From Candidatus Melainabacteria bacterium (GTDB taxonomy: Bacteria > Cyanobacteriota > Vampirovibrionia > Obscuribacterales > Obscuribacteraceae), in the NCBI GenBank assembly GCA_016699165.1, contig CP064963.1, forward strand, positions 4,216,001-4,280,000: a stretch of 64,000 bases of DNA. Direction: 5' to 3'. Position numbers and translations under genes: made by a program. The notes under the pieces were generated by a model. The model was not told the origin of the DNA and did no database searches. It worked only from the letters and a program-made list of their open reading frames with translations. Shown here piece by piece: positions 36,502 to 45,638 of the stretch. The number at the start of each line of letters is the position of its first letter. The first letter of the stretch is position 1.

Positions 36502-37278
36502 ATGAAGTTATTTCGAGTCTCTATTGTTTTTGCTTTATTGATTCTTCTATATCCGCCATTTGCGCTCAAGTGTATGGCGGATGTGGAAGATGGAGATTTC
36601 GGACCGTACATTTTTCCTCAAGGAGTTCCGCCACTACCTGACGAGATTCAACCAGGACAAAAGTGGCAGGGCTTTCCTCAGTATCGAATTCTAGTTGACT
36701 GGACTCAAATTCCTAAATGGTTGTCTGGTAATTGGACCTCTAAAGAATATCGAATTTTAAAAACTTACGATCATCGCGAAGACATGCTCTACACGCTGCC
36801 GATGAGTCGCGACACATTTGCTGCCGATCATCTTGGTGATATGCAAGATAGAGAAGGCGGCATCTGGCACGCCATGATATCGCCTGAGCAAATTAGTTAT
36901 CAAAAAGGCAATTTAATTGAATATGTAGACTGCATAAAGATTAAAGCCGAGCGCGTGTACGATTTGGGTTTTGACATTAGGCAACGTTTCTATCACGTCA
37001 TGGTCGACCCAAGCGAACAGGGCAATCCCAAAATTGTTGACGCTTACACCGAAGAGCGTGTGAACGAATACAAGCCCACTCGCCCGGATATTTGCACCGC
37101 CACAATTTATAATAGATATTTCGACTCTGTAGGCGCACCGACGCATACTACAAATTCGATGCGTATACTAAGGCGAAGTTCGCCCTTTCAGCATACTGCC
37201 ACCAGATGTGGTGTGGATTTGACCGTTAATTTTTTGGACCATTTGCGTGAAATTGGTCGTGACGACCTGGTTCCATGA
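36502..37278 (+). CDS. exported protein of unknown function
   Basis: The 258 residues have an N-terminal signal peptide (VFALLILLYPPFALKCMA). The mature part is beta-rich (FPQYRILVDWTQIPKWLSG..., EYVDCIKIKAERVYDLGFD) with paired Cys (in YVDCIK, DICTAT and TRCGVD). It ends in an Arg-rich segment and then NFLDHLREIGRDDLVP. I recognise no family. The stop overlaps the next ATG (ATGA), so translation is coupled to the TPR-metzincin gene. That suggests a joint extracytoplasmic task, perhaps as substrate, inhibitor or partner. Confidence 0.7.
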   Translation: MKLFRVSIVFALLILLYPPFALKCMADVEDGDFGPYIFPQGVPPLPDEIQPGQKWQGFPQYRILVDWTQIPKWLSGNWTSKEYRILKTYDHREDMLYTLPMSRDTFAADHLGDMQDREGGIWHAMISPEQISYQKGNLIEYVDCIKIKAERVYDLGFDIRQRFYHVMVDPSEQGNPKIVDAYTEERVNEYKPTRPDICTATIYNRYFDSVGAPTHTTNSMRILRRSSPFQHTATRCGVDLTVNFLDHLREIGRDDLVP

Positions 37279-39731
37279 GTTGTCCCAGAGCGCTTCTATT
37301 ACTTGTTCTGGCTTTATATCTAGGTGCTCAGGTTGTTATACCTGTGTTGCCAGTAATGGCAAAAGACAAGAAAGTTCGCGTTGTTGATTATGCTCAAACT
37401 GATTTTTTGTTCGATCTTTGTATGCTCGATCAACTTATTGACGCAGACAAAATAAGTGACGCTCTGGCTTTTGCTCAAACTATCAAGACTCCCGTTAGTG
37501 TGAATTTCGCAATTACCCTGAACTACAGATTGGCTTATTTGTACGCAAGGCTCGGCAATGAAAAAGAGGCAAGGAAATGTTTAAGGCAAGCACTGCTCGA
37601 AGAACTTGCCCTCGATCATGCGATGGAAAAACAGGATCGAAAGAAAATTCATCCAAACGAATTTAAGACAGAAAAGCTAGAATCCAAAGAACAGTTTGAA
37701 AGTCGCTATAAAGATCTGATAGAAGCCGCGTCAAAACCGGATTTTACCTCGGCTTGCAAATACAGAGCACGACAACTTCTTGTAAGACAAAGAAATTTAG
37801 ACTGCCTTTATTTGAGTCAGGCCTATTCAAAAATGCGAGCAGATAAAAGCTTAAGCGATTTGAAAGAGTTCGAAATCATCGCTGCTTTGTGTAGCAATAA
37901 ACGTGTTGAAATTTTTTCTGAAAGAACAGACCAAGTAAACCTTTACCGATTGGCATTGCAAGCTGATCTTCAAGGTGATTTTGATATAGCTGAAAAACTT
38001 TATCAATCTGTAATCGATTACAAACCACAAGACATTTGTTTGGAAAACTTGGCTCGCTTAGCTATTGCAAACTGTTTTAGAAAAGACAAGAAATTCGAAC
38101 AGGCAGTTGAGAATTATAAATTGGTCTATGATGCCGCCAATGGAAAAACGCGAGGACTGCCTGATAGTCTTGTATTGAAATCATTGTCACGAAGAGCTTT
38201 AGATGGTTTGAGTAATTATGGACCCGATACGGCTCATTTGATTTTGCAAGAAAAGGAACTCGAATTTAAGAAAATGAGTGATGAAGATAAGCTGAAATAT
38301 CTTCATAGACTTTACGATGTTGGCTACAAGCTCAAAGCCTCTGGACATGGGCGAAAAGCTCAGGAATTGCTTTGGATTTGTGTCACTCTATATCGCAAAT
38401 ATTTTCCCGAAAAAGAATCGTCTTTAGCTGGAGTCTTATACGATTTGTCAGAGTCTTATTATTGGAATGAAGCTTTCGACCCAGCCATGCAACTGATGGA
38501 AGAGGCTATCGAACTGCGTGCCAGGCAAGCTGAAAATCTAGATGCTCTCGATACTATGGGTCGCATTTATATGGCAGGAAGCATAAGTAAAAAGGGATTA
38601 AAAGCTTTTGAGCGATTGCTTTATATTAGCTTAAAAGAATATGCACCAGATGCGGTGGCGGACTATCAGCTTGGCAATGTTCCACGACTAATTGAAATTG
38701 CAATCGCTGCTCGTCCAGCATTGACGACAGAAAAGCGTGCCATTATCGATATGCGCTTACAAGCACTGATCGACGGACTCATTTCGGAAAAAGATTTCGA
38801 CCAGGCTCTAGCGTTGGCTAAGACTCTTTTGAAATGGAAAGAAGCTGAGTTGCCGTCTAGGGCTGATTCAATTATGGACAGCTTGTGGCAGATAGGTTGG
38901 CTCTTGCGCCGCGTTCACAAAGAAGCTGTAGCAAAAGAGTGTTACACAAAGCTAATCGAAAATTATCCGAGCAAGTCGGTTAAATGGCTTGGCACCTGGT
39001 ATTTTGAGCGCGGTCTTGCATGTGATTGCATGGGCGATTACAAAAACGCTGTGAAAGATTTTCAAATGGCACTATCTATTTTTCGTAAATATTTCAAGCA
39101 AAACCAGGCTGACATGGACTTTGACGAGAAAGAGTACATGGTCAATATTATTTGGGATATTAATCTAGAGCTTAAATACAAAAAAATAGATCCACCAAGT
39201 AAAGACAATTATTCAAAATCTTTTCCTATGTATATCTATCGATGGAACACAGCCCGCGCGCCGTTGCGCATTTACATTGATACCAGTCGCAAAACTGGTT
39301 TTGGTCCCAATCTCGTTAAAACAATAGACACAATAGTGAAGGACTGGATGGACACAAAAGGTCTTCCGCTCACCTGGACTTATGTGGATAGTCCGCAAAA
39401 TTGCGACATTCATATTAAAAGAGCAGCAGATTACGATGATATTCCTGCCGGTTCTGGTGGTCGAGCCAAGTCTGAATTTGTATATATTGAAAAGGGCGAA
39501 CCCAAAGAATTAAACAAAAGTACTTTGCTCATTTTTTGTCCCAGTTGGGATGGAAAAGATTTGAGCCATTACGCAATGCAACAGATGAAGAATCTTGCCA
39601 TGCATGAATTTGGACATGCTTTAGGACTCGGGCATTCGCCAAATGGACTCGACATTATGTACTGGAAAGCCCCAGCTATGGAGCTTTCTGCTCGCGACCG
39701 CAATACACTTATTCGTCTTTACTCTAAATAA
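37275..39731 (+). CDS. exported TPR protein with C-terminal metzincin-type metalloprotease domain
   Basis: The 818 residues have a signal peptide (1-28), TPR and TPR-like helices from about 60 to 640, and a C-terminal domain (about 655-818) with the metzincin zinc signature HEFGHALGLGH (about 777-787), followed by a Met-turn DIMYW. This matches matrixin-like M10 proteases. The combination of a long TPR solenoid with a metzincin is unusual; the TPRs may deliver substrate. It starts at ATG 37275 inside the ATGA overlap with the previous gene. No cysteine-switch propeptide (PRCGxPD) is visible, so latency, if any, must come from elsewhere, for example the partner protein. Confidence 0.85.
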   Translation: MSCPRALLLLVLALYLGAQVVIPVLPVMAKDKKVRVVDYAQTDFLFDLCMLDQLIDADKISDALAFAQTIKTPVSVNFAITLNYRLAYLYARLGNEKEARKCLRQALLEELALDHAMEKQDRKKIHPNEFKTEKLESKEQFESRYKDLIEAASKPDFTSACKYRARQLLVRQRNLDCLYLSQAYSKMRADKSLSDLKEFEIIAALCSNKRVEIFSERTDQVNLYRLALQADLQGDFDIAEKLYQSVIDYKPQDICLENLARLAIANCFRKDKKFEQAVENYKLVYDAANGKTRGLPDSLVLKSLSRRALDGLSNYGPDTAHLILQEKELEFKKMSDEDKLKYLHRLYDVGYKLKASGHGRKAQELLWICVTLYRKYFPEKESSLAGVLYDLSESYYWNEAFDPAMQLMEEAIELRARQAENLDALDTMGRIYMAGSISKKGLKAFERLLYISLKEYAPDAVADYQLGNVPRLIEIAIAARPALTTEKRAIIDMRLQALIDGLISEKDFDQALALAKTLLKWKEAELPSRADSIMDSLWQIGWLLRRVHKEAVAKECYTKLIENYPSKSVKWLGTWYFERGLACDCMGDYKNAVKDFQMALSIFRKYFKQNQADMDFDEKEYMVNIIWDINLELKYKKIDPPSKDNYSKSFPMYIYRWNTARAPLRIYIDTSRKTGFGPNLVKTIDTIVKDWMDTKGLPLTWTYVDSPQNCDIHIKRAADYDDIPAGSGGRAKSEFVYIEKGEPKELNKSTLLIFCPSWDGKDLSHYAMQQMKNLAMHEFGHALGLGHSPNGLDIMYWKAPAMELSARDRNTLIRLYSK

Positions 39732-39777
39732 GTTGAATTCTCTTTAAAATGGCTGGACCTTCTAAAGAGGTAGAATC

Positions 39778-39809
39778 TAAAACGTAAACCGATATCGGTT
39801 TACGTTTTA
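39778..39809. repeat. perfect 32-bp palindrome after the metzincin gene
   Basis: TAAAACGTAAACCGAT is followed directly by its reverse complement. It lies 47 nt after the stop at 39731 and 23 nt before ATG 39832. It could terminate transcription (short T-run) or bind a dimeric regulator of the next gene. The inner 14 bp AACCGATATCGGTT also occur at about 45830. Confidence 0.75.
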
Positions 39810-39831
39810 AAATCACCCAAAAGGACAACCC

Positions 39832-40491
39832 ATGTCAAATAGTGGAATCGACTTCAATCCTGGCTCCCATCCTTTTCCTGACGACCGCAACAGGTCTATT
39901 TTGTGGGCGAGATACAAGATGGAAGACGCCCAAAGTAACGAGAATGGGTCTTTATGGTGTGTTCTTTCCATCAAGCAAACAAACAAGGTCTGTTCGTACG
40001 CTGTTTTAGATTCAAAAGGCAAGACCGTCCTTGAGGCTGAAATTAAACCCGAATCTTATGCAGCGCAGCGCAAAGAGCTACTCGAATATTTTCGAGCCAA
40101 AGAAGTAATTGTTTGGGACTTAAAAGAAAAATGGGGATTATTGAATCAGCTCGATGCCACTTACGGCGTCGACCCCAGTCAAAATCTAGCTACAGTTGCA
40201 AGAACGTGGACCTGGCACGACATCGCAGACGAATATGCACGTTATGTGGGCGAGTTGGTTCCTGGAAGCAACATTGAATCTGCTAGAACATATTCTCCCG
40301 AGCCATTCAAGCCACTCGCAGGACTTTCGACCATTCAAGAGTGCAAAGACATCAAAGACATTATTGTCAAAATGGCTGGCACGTCACTTGTGACTGACCC
40401 ACTTGCGTCTGGCAAAAAGGGATGGACAGCGGAATTTTATAGACCCAATTTCAGTCCTACTGAAAAACTGAAGAAGTTCTTCGAGTTCTAG
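39832..40491 (+). CDS. cytoplasmic protein of unknown function, possibly RNase H-fold
   Basis: The 219 residues have no signal peptide. The middle looks like the first strands of an RNase H-like fold (LWCVLSIKQTNKVCSYAVLD, then KTVLEAEIKPES, a helix, VIVWDLKEKWGLLNQL), but the acidic residues expected of an active DEDD nuclease are not clearly placed. The C-terminal half has YVGELVPGSN and ends with a polar tail. AAAGGAC lies before ATG 39832. The 32-bp palindrome just upstream may control it. I do not assign a function; the fold idea is weak. Confidence 0.6.
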   Translation: MSNSGIDFNPGSHPFPDDRNRSILWARYKMEDAQSNENGSLWCVLSIKQTNKVCSYAVLDSKGKTVLEAEIKPESYAAQRKELLEYFRAKEVIVWDLKEKWGLLNQLDATYGVDPSQNLATVARTWTWHDIADEYARYVGELVPGSNIESARTYSPEPFKPLAGLSTIQECKDIKDIIVKMAGTSLVTDPLASGKKGWTAEFYRPNFSPTEKLKKFFEF

Positions 40492-40521
40492 AATCTGAAG
40501 TGACGCGCTTGTTGAAGTAGT

Positions 40522-43500
40522 CTAGCCACCTAGTTGGTTAAGCAATGCTTGCAACTGCGGATTGGCTTTTTTAGCCAGAGTGGCTTTGAGCGCAGTTACG
40601 ATGCTTGCTTTGTTTCTTTCATTGATTAATGGTGTGCCCGCTTTTAATCCCATGATGGCTTTGGTACCACCATTAGCGTCACGCAATATATTCTTGAGTT
40701 CATTTATCGCAAACTGACCCTCCGGTGTAGTCTGACGACCAAGGACTGCCTCTGCAACTCCATGCGGACCGTACTTGCCGATACCCGATTTATCTATGCC
40801 AGGAATAGCAACTGCCGGACCATCAGGTTTGACGGCTGCAACCGTGCCATCAGTGATGGTGCCATCTGGTTTCATTGTAAATGGCTTGCCGCCTTCATTC
40901 CACGTCACGTTCCCTGCCGCATCGACTTTGGGGTCAGAAATCAATTGCTCAGGTGTATTTCCTTTTTTAATGACCCACTGATTTCTTTCATTTCTCATGA
41001 TTGTAGTGGTTTCAGCACCATTATTAGCTGTGATGGTCGAGAGCGTGCCGTCTGCAGCTCTTTTTATCTCCACATTTCTACCCGGAGCCACGGAGCCGAG
41101 TACATCACCTTTGTCATTTCTAATGACTCCATCAGGTGTGGTTACATTTCCATCAGGTGTGAAGCGCTGACCAGTTTTAGGATTGGTCCATGCGCCAGTG
41201 GCGGGTTCCATTTTGAATTCGTTACCGCGATATACAGTCGCCTTGCCAGCTTTGTCTGTCAGGGTAAGAGTTTGAGCTACACCGCGAGCGTCATAATCAA
41301 CTTTCGCTACTGTTCCGTTTGGATAAGTGATACCAGTCACTTCATTTTGACCGTTGGTATTGATCACGCGATTCAACGTTCCGTCTGTGTAAGTCACGTT
41401 TCCGGTCTTTTGATCTACAGCAACATTCTGCACTTCACGAGTCTGGCCATTTTGAGTTAATGACCATTTGTCACCAGATTTGGTGAATGTTTCTTGCGGT
41501 TCTCCGTTTGGACCTTTGCGAACGATGGTATTAACTGTGGGCAATTCGCCACCGACAGGAGTCGAATATCCCACAGCCGTTACTGATTTATCCCCGTTTA
41601 CAATCTGTCGAATTGCTCTATTGGTACTCCTTTCTGCTCGTGTGATAACAGGTTTACCAACGATAGCAGGAGCTGCAGCATCTCCCCAAGTACGGACATC
41701 ACCGGCGGTGTCTCGATATTGCAAATTACCAGTAAGACCGAATTGAACATCTCTGATAGATTCTTTCGTTCCTGGTTGATCACTGCGCGTGCGCTCCCAT
41801 CTCCCTTGCGAATTTGGAGAAAGCGTTTCTGTGACATCACTTCCATTAACTTTGAAAGTACGTACGGCTTTGTTAGGTACGTTAGCCGAATCGTTAGCAT
41901 AGCTATATGTGACCTTACCACCGTCGTTAGGTAACACTGATTCTAGCGGACGCTGAACTCCTTTGGGAGTTATCTCAGTCTTGAGACCGTTATTGTCTAC
42001 AGTGGTGAACCGTCCAGACGGATCCAGTGCAACGCTCTTGAACACTTTGCCGTCAGTAGACCTTATGTATGAGTTATCAGTTTGAAGTCTGTATGTCTCC
42101 GGCGATTTTCCAGGCATTGTAACTGTCATATCGCCTTTAGGATCAACTTTGAATGAACGACCGTCCTTACTTGTAAGTTCAGTCACTACGCGAGTTCCAT
42201 CGGGTTTGATGTTAGTAGATACAGTGTTATCGCCGACAGCTTCCTTAAGTGTCATTGCACCAGTCTGTTCATTAAAGGTTAGTTCTACTTTCTGTTGACG
42301 GTTGGCAGGAAATACTCTGTTCCAGGTACCGTCAGCATTGAGCTTGAAGCCATCAGTTGGTTTGCCATCGGGACCGGTCATTCCAATTGTGTCAACTTTG
42401 CCATCTTTGCGACCAAGAACTAATTCAGATTTGTCAGCTGGATCAGTGTTTCTCTTCAGAATTGAATCTTGACCTCTGGGTCTCCATCCTCCCAAAACCG
42501 TCTCAGGAGTCGCCGCTTCCGGTGTTCCATCTTTGGTTGGTTTCACCATAAGAGCTTGATCTCTACCCTGTGAATCTTTTTGATTGAACATTAACGTTCC
42601 GTCAGGTCTTAATCTCAAGTTTTCTTGTGGCTGAATTTTGCCATCGGGGCCTTTGAATTTAGTGACACCATTTACTGGGGCTTCAGCAGTGTAAGTTCTA
42701 GCCGTGCCACCCTTGGGAGTGAACGTAAAACTTGTGACAGGACGCTCTGTTGATGGAGGCGTTGCGGCACCGCGTATGTATTTGGTCTCATCACCATTTG
42801 GCTTGGTGACAGACATAGTGACATCGTCTTTTAACGCGCGAACAATAGTGCCATCCGGTTTGACTGTACGAACCGATTTATCATTGAATACGGTTGTGAC
42901 CTCTCCATTTTGGATGGTCGTTTTGGCATTGGGATAACGCTTAGCGTCGCTGGGATTTTCAATAGTTACTACTGATTTTCCATCAACCATGCGGGTTGTT
43001 ACGGTTGCACCCTGATCGAATTCTTTGTTGACTAACGGATAGTTAGCCGGGAGCAATCCCTTTATTTGATCTCGGGTACCCGGTGGGAAAACCTCAACCT
43101 TGGCACCTTTTAGATTTGCAGGTTCGCCTTTCCATGTATCACCGTACTGAGTTGTGACCTTCCCGTCAGCGCCTAAGGTTTGGGTGCGACCATCGGTGAA
43201 TGTTCGGACAACTCCAGCTGCTGTAGTGCTTTCCTGATATTGCAAATCAGGAACTAATGTTGCCAACTTGCGAGCAGCAGCTTCAGGAGAATCTGAGCCT
43301 ACAGCTTTGGCAAGATTCTGTTTGTTTATTCGATAGCCATTGCCAAGGTCGTTGACTCCATTTGTGCCGCTCCAGTTTTGCTGAAGTGTTTTAAGAGAAG
43401 AAAGCTGCTCGGGTGAAAGTTTGTGAGGGTTTGAACTATGCAGTGCCATCCTAAGATTGTTCTGGTCGACATAACCTCCCATTTTGTCTATAACTGATTG

Positions 43501-44034
43501 GTTTGTTCCTGGAACCTTATCCAACAGTGCCGCCGCAATCTTAAATTTAGGGTCTGTAGCACCATCTGTTCTGGCTCTTTGAGCGGCCGAATCACGAAAG
43601 GCTTTGATCTGAGCTGTTACATCTCCAGATTGGAGGACATCTCCATTCCCTCTCGCTTTAAGTTCGGCTAACAGTTGTGGATTTCTATCGAGCGCAGCAA
43701 GAAGTGCACGATCAAGAGCTCTTTGAGGGTCCGCTTTGACATCAGCACCTGGTGCGACTAACTGATCAGCCGCTTTGGCGCGAAATGCATTCAGGTCTAC
43801 CGGTCCACCCATCGCGTCTTGATTCATTCTAGTCAGAGCTACGTATGGCAACAGACCAGACCTTTCCAGGTTACTTACCAACTGACTTGCAGTGGCATTT
43901 ACGTCGGCAGTACTACCTATAAGAGGTATTGCATCTTGCAGGAATTTGGTAGCGGGAGCCGTATCCAACGTTTGCGTCGAATCCGCCACATCAGCCTTAA
44001 GGTTCTCTACCGGCTTATCCGTCTCTCCAGCCAT
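40522..44034 (-). CDS. giant beta-repeat protein (PDGT-type repeats)
   Basis: The 1170 residues start MAGETDKP and have no signal peptide. About 1-270 are mostly helical, including several short helical units (RALDRALLAALDRNPQ, KIAAALLDKV). From about 270 to 1080 come many short beta repeats with the recurring PDGT/ADGK motif (VKPDGTIVRA, RLRPDGTLMF, NIKPDGTRVV, TMKPDGTITDG), similar in style to RHS/YD repeats but not matching them. The C-terminus has a helical, Lys-rich end. Candidate roles are surface adhesin or shell protein. It shares the MAG-start, a near-identical promoter and the GGTGCACC leader palindrome with the S41-giant at 18728-22567. GGGAGGG lies before ATG 44034. Confidence 0.8.
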   Translation of the reverse strand: MAGETDKPVENLKADVADSTQTLDTAPATKFLQDAIPLIGSTADVNATASQLVSNLERSGLLPYVALTRMNQDAMGGPVDLNAFRAKAADQLVAPGADVKADPQRALDRALLAALDRNPQLLAELKARGNGDVLQSGDVTAQIKAFRDSAAQRARTDGATDPKFKIAAALLDKVPGTNQSVIDKMGGYVDQNNLRMALHSSNPHKLSPEQLSSLKTLQQNWSGTNGVNDLGNGYRINKQNLAKAVGSDSPEAAARKLATLVPDLQYQESTTAAGVVRTFTDGRTQTLGADGKVTTQYGDTWKGEPANLKGAKVEVFPPGTRDQIKGLLPANYPLVNKEFDQGATVTTRMVDGKSVVTIENPSDAKRYPNAKTTIQNGEVTTVFNDKSVRTVKPDGTIVRALKDDVTMSVTKPNGDETKYIRGAATPPSTERPVTSFTFTPKGGTARTYTAEAPVNGVTKFKGPDGKIQPQENLRLRPDGTLMFNQKDSQGRDQALMVKPTKDGTPEAATPETVLGGWRPRGQDSILKRNTDPADKSELVLGRKDGKVDTIGMTGPDGKPTDGFKLNADGTWNRVFPANRQQKVELTFNEQTGAMTLKEAVGDNTVSTNIKPDGTRVVTELTSKDGRSFKVDPKGDMTVTMPGKSPETYRLQTDNSYIRSTDGKVFKSVALDPSGRFTTVDNNGLKTEITPKGVQRPLESVLPNDGGKVTYSYANDSANVPNKAVRTFKVNGSDVTETLSPNSQGRWERTRSDQPGTKESIRDVQFGLTGNLQYRDTAGDVRTWGDAAAPAIVGKPVITRAERSTNRAIRQIVNGDKSVTAVGYSTPVGGELPTVNTIVRKGPNGEPQETFTKSGDKWSLTQNGQTREVQNVAVDQKTGNVTYTDGTLNRVINTNGQNEVTGITYPNGTVAKVDYDARGVAQTLTLTDKAGKATVYRGNEFKMEPATGAWTNPKTGQRFTPDGNVTTPDGVIRNDKGDVLGSVAPGRNVEIKRAADGTLSTITANNGAETTTIMRNERNQWVIKKGNTPEQLISDPKVDAAGNVTWNEGGKPFTMKPDGTITDGTVAAVKPDGPAVAIPGIDKSGIGKYGPHGVAEAVLGRQTTPEGQFAINELKNILRDANGGTKAIMGLKAGTPLINERNKASIVTALKATLAKKANPQLQALLNQLGG

Positions 44035-44192
44035 CTCAAATCCCTCCCGGGCGTGTGTTCACATTACTTGGTAATAAGATTGACCTGTAAAAAGTCCAAG
44101 AAACCAACTGCATAGGCTTTTTATTCCCTTTGGGCTTACATTGCAAACCGATAGACATGCGCTGGTGCACCTTTTGACAGTTGTATGGAACA

Positions 44193-44245
44193 ATTATGCG
44201 AATTACTTGGCAAGGTGTCACTGGGGAAACTACGTAGTAGACCGG
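44193..44245 (-). promoter_or_regulatory. conserved promoter with upstream activator-like block (copy B)
   Basis: Minus strand: block with CTACTACGTA and TTTCCCCA, -35 GTGACA (44221-44216), 17-nt spacer, -10 CATAAT (44198-44193). GGTGCACC follows at 44171-44164. Leader about 155 nt to ATG 44034. The rest of the 310-bp gap up to 44344 holds no gene. Confidence 0.7.
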
Positions 44246-44344
44246 AAAATGTTGTCTACAATACAAGTTGCCAAGAGGGCGCTCGGCGCAGATTAAATTC
44301 TTGCATCAGCATATAAAGGATATATAGATATAAGACGCGCGCGA

Positions 44345-45553
44345 CTAAAGACCGTTTTTCTTGATTGCTTCTGCACGCTCAATTATCTCGTGGGCTTCAA
44401 GCAAAACCAAAGCTTCGTTAATCGAATCTACTCCCGCTTCGTTTTCGTTGCTGTGAGTGGCGTAGACAGGTTGAAGAGCCAGGTTTTGAAATGCCATACC
44501 AATCTCTTCGGCTGTTGCTAAAACGAAATTTTCCATTTGATTGCGCGTTGCTTTTATAGAAATTGCAAGGTCAACCGCTGCCGAATTATTGACGAGCGCC
44601 TTAACAGATTCGGAAAGAGAAACACCCTGAGTCAGTTTGCTCGTTAGATTTTTGACTTTGTCTGTGATTCTAGAGGCTGCTGTGCTGAATTTCTTTTTCA
44701 TTTCTACTTGAATTAATTCATTCAATACTGCATTTAAAAATTCAGGCGCTTCTGGTTGGCCGCCATACTTTTCGCCAGTCGATTGCACCACTTGTTTGAT
44801 TTCATCAGGTGTTAGATTTTTGAAAGTGGTGGCAAGTTTAGATGTGACTATGTCGCAAGTCGCGTTCCAGGCTGAGGCTTTGTGTAAGACTTGAGTTACT
44901 GAATTTAGTGGCAAGTCCATTGCCATTTCAAATGCGGCTTCTCTCAAATCACTGTTCGAACAAAGAGCAGCAATCATTGGACGCAAGCTCGCAGAAGATG
45001 AGGCAGGGCTTTGCAAGAAAATTTTCAAGTCTTCTTGTGCCAGACTTTTTTCTAGAGCGTGATCTGTTTGTGCTCGCTTAATTATCGATTTAAGTGTTGC
45101 TACCAGGTCGAAGTCTTCGTCTATATCGACTTTGAAAGATACTAAACCGTCTTGTTCTTTTTGTTGAGTCCAGGTGCTTGAAGGAATGTAAGCGACAATT
45201 TCTGCATCGTCTTTTTCGAATTTTACGACCAGACTTCCTGAATTCAAAAGTGCACTACCAAGAAGTATTTTGTTGAGCGAAACAACATTTTCATCGTCGC
45301 AAACGCGTACATCTATATGGCGACCGTTTACAACCAAATCGTTCACGCCAAGAGTGCTTGCTAAAGATTGAATGTGACTGAGTGATTCCCATTGTTCACA
45401 TACTACGTTTAACTTAGGATCGAGTTCAGATACTATGGCTTCGGCGCTGAGCAATGCAAGGTCGAGTTTCTGGTTGACTCCCTGCACCATAGCGTTGCTC
45501 GAGGAGAGAATCTCCATTTCTTTGGTCAGCGCGATTTTTCTTTCGGTTGCCAT
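44345..45553 (-). CDS. unrecognised cytoplasmic protein downstream of the sigma-like gene
   Basis: The 402 residues start with a helical segment. A beta-rich middle follows (about 70-160: DLVVNGRHIDVRV, SGSLVVKFEKDDAEIVAYIPSSTW, LVSFKVDIDEDFDLV), and the rest is mainly alpha-helical (DEIKQVVQST, EFLNAVLNELIQVEMKKKF, DLAISIKATRNQMENFVLATAEE). No signal peptide or membrane span. It follows the sigma-like/HhH gene with an 85-nt gap and is probably its operon partner. I could not assign a family; a comparison with cyanobacterial DUF1822 was considered but is not supported well enough to state. Confidence 0.6.
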   Translation of the reverse strand: MATERKIALTKEMEILSSSNAMVQGVNQKLDLALLSAEAIVSELDPKLNVVCEQWESLSHIQSLASTLGVNDLVVNGRHIDVRVCDDENVVSLNKILLGSALLNSGSLVVKFEKDDAEIVAYIPSSTWTQQKEQDGLVSFKVDIDEDFDLVATLKSIIKRAQTDHALEKSLAQEDLKIFLQSPASSSASLRPMIAALCSNSDLREAAFEMAMDLPLNSVTQVLHKASAWNATCDIVTSKLATTFKNLTPDEIKQVVQSTGEKYGGQPEAPEFLNAVLNELIQVEMKKKFSTAASRITDKVKNLTSKLTQGVSLSESVKALVNNSAAVDLAISIKATRNQMENFVLATAEEIGMAFQNLALQPVYATHSNENEAGVDSINEALVLLEAHEIIERAEAIKKNGL

Positions 45554-45638
45554 CTTCTACCTCGTTACCGCCCGATTATCTTGCTCAGGCATCTTGTTAC
45601 TTTTAATAACGCCAGTTTGGAAAAAATTAGAGCGGTTT

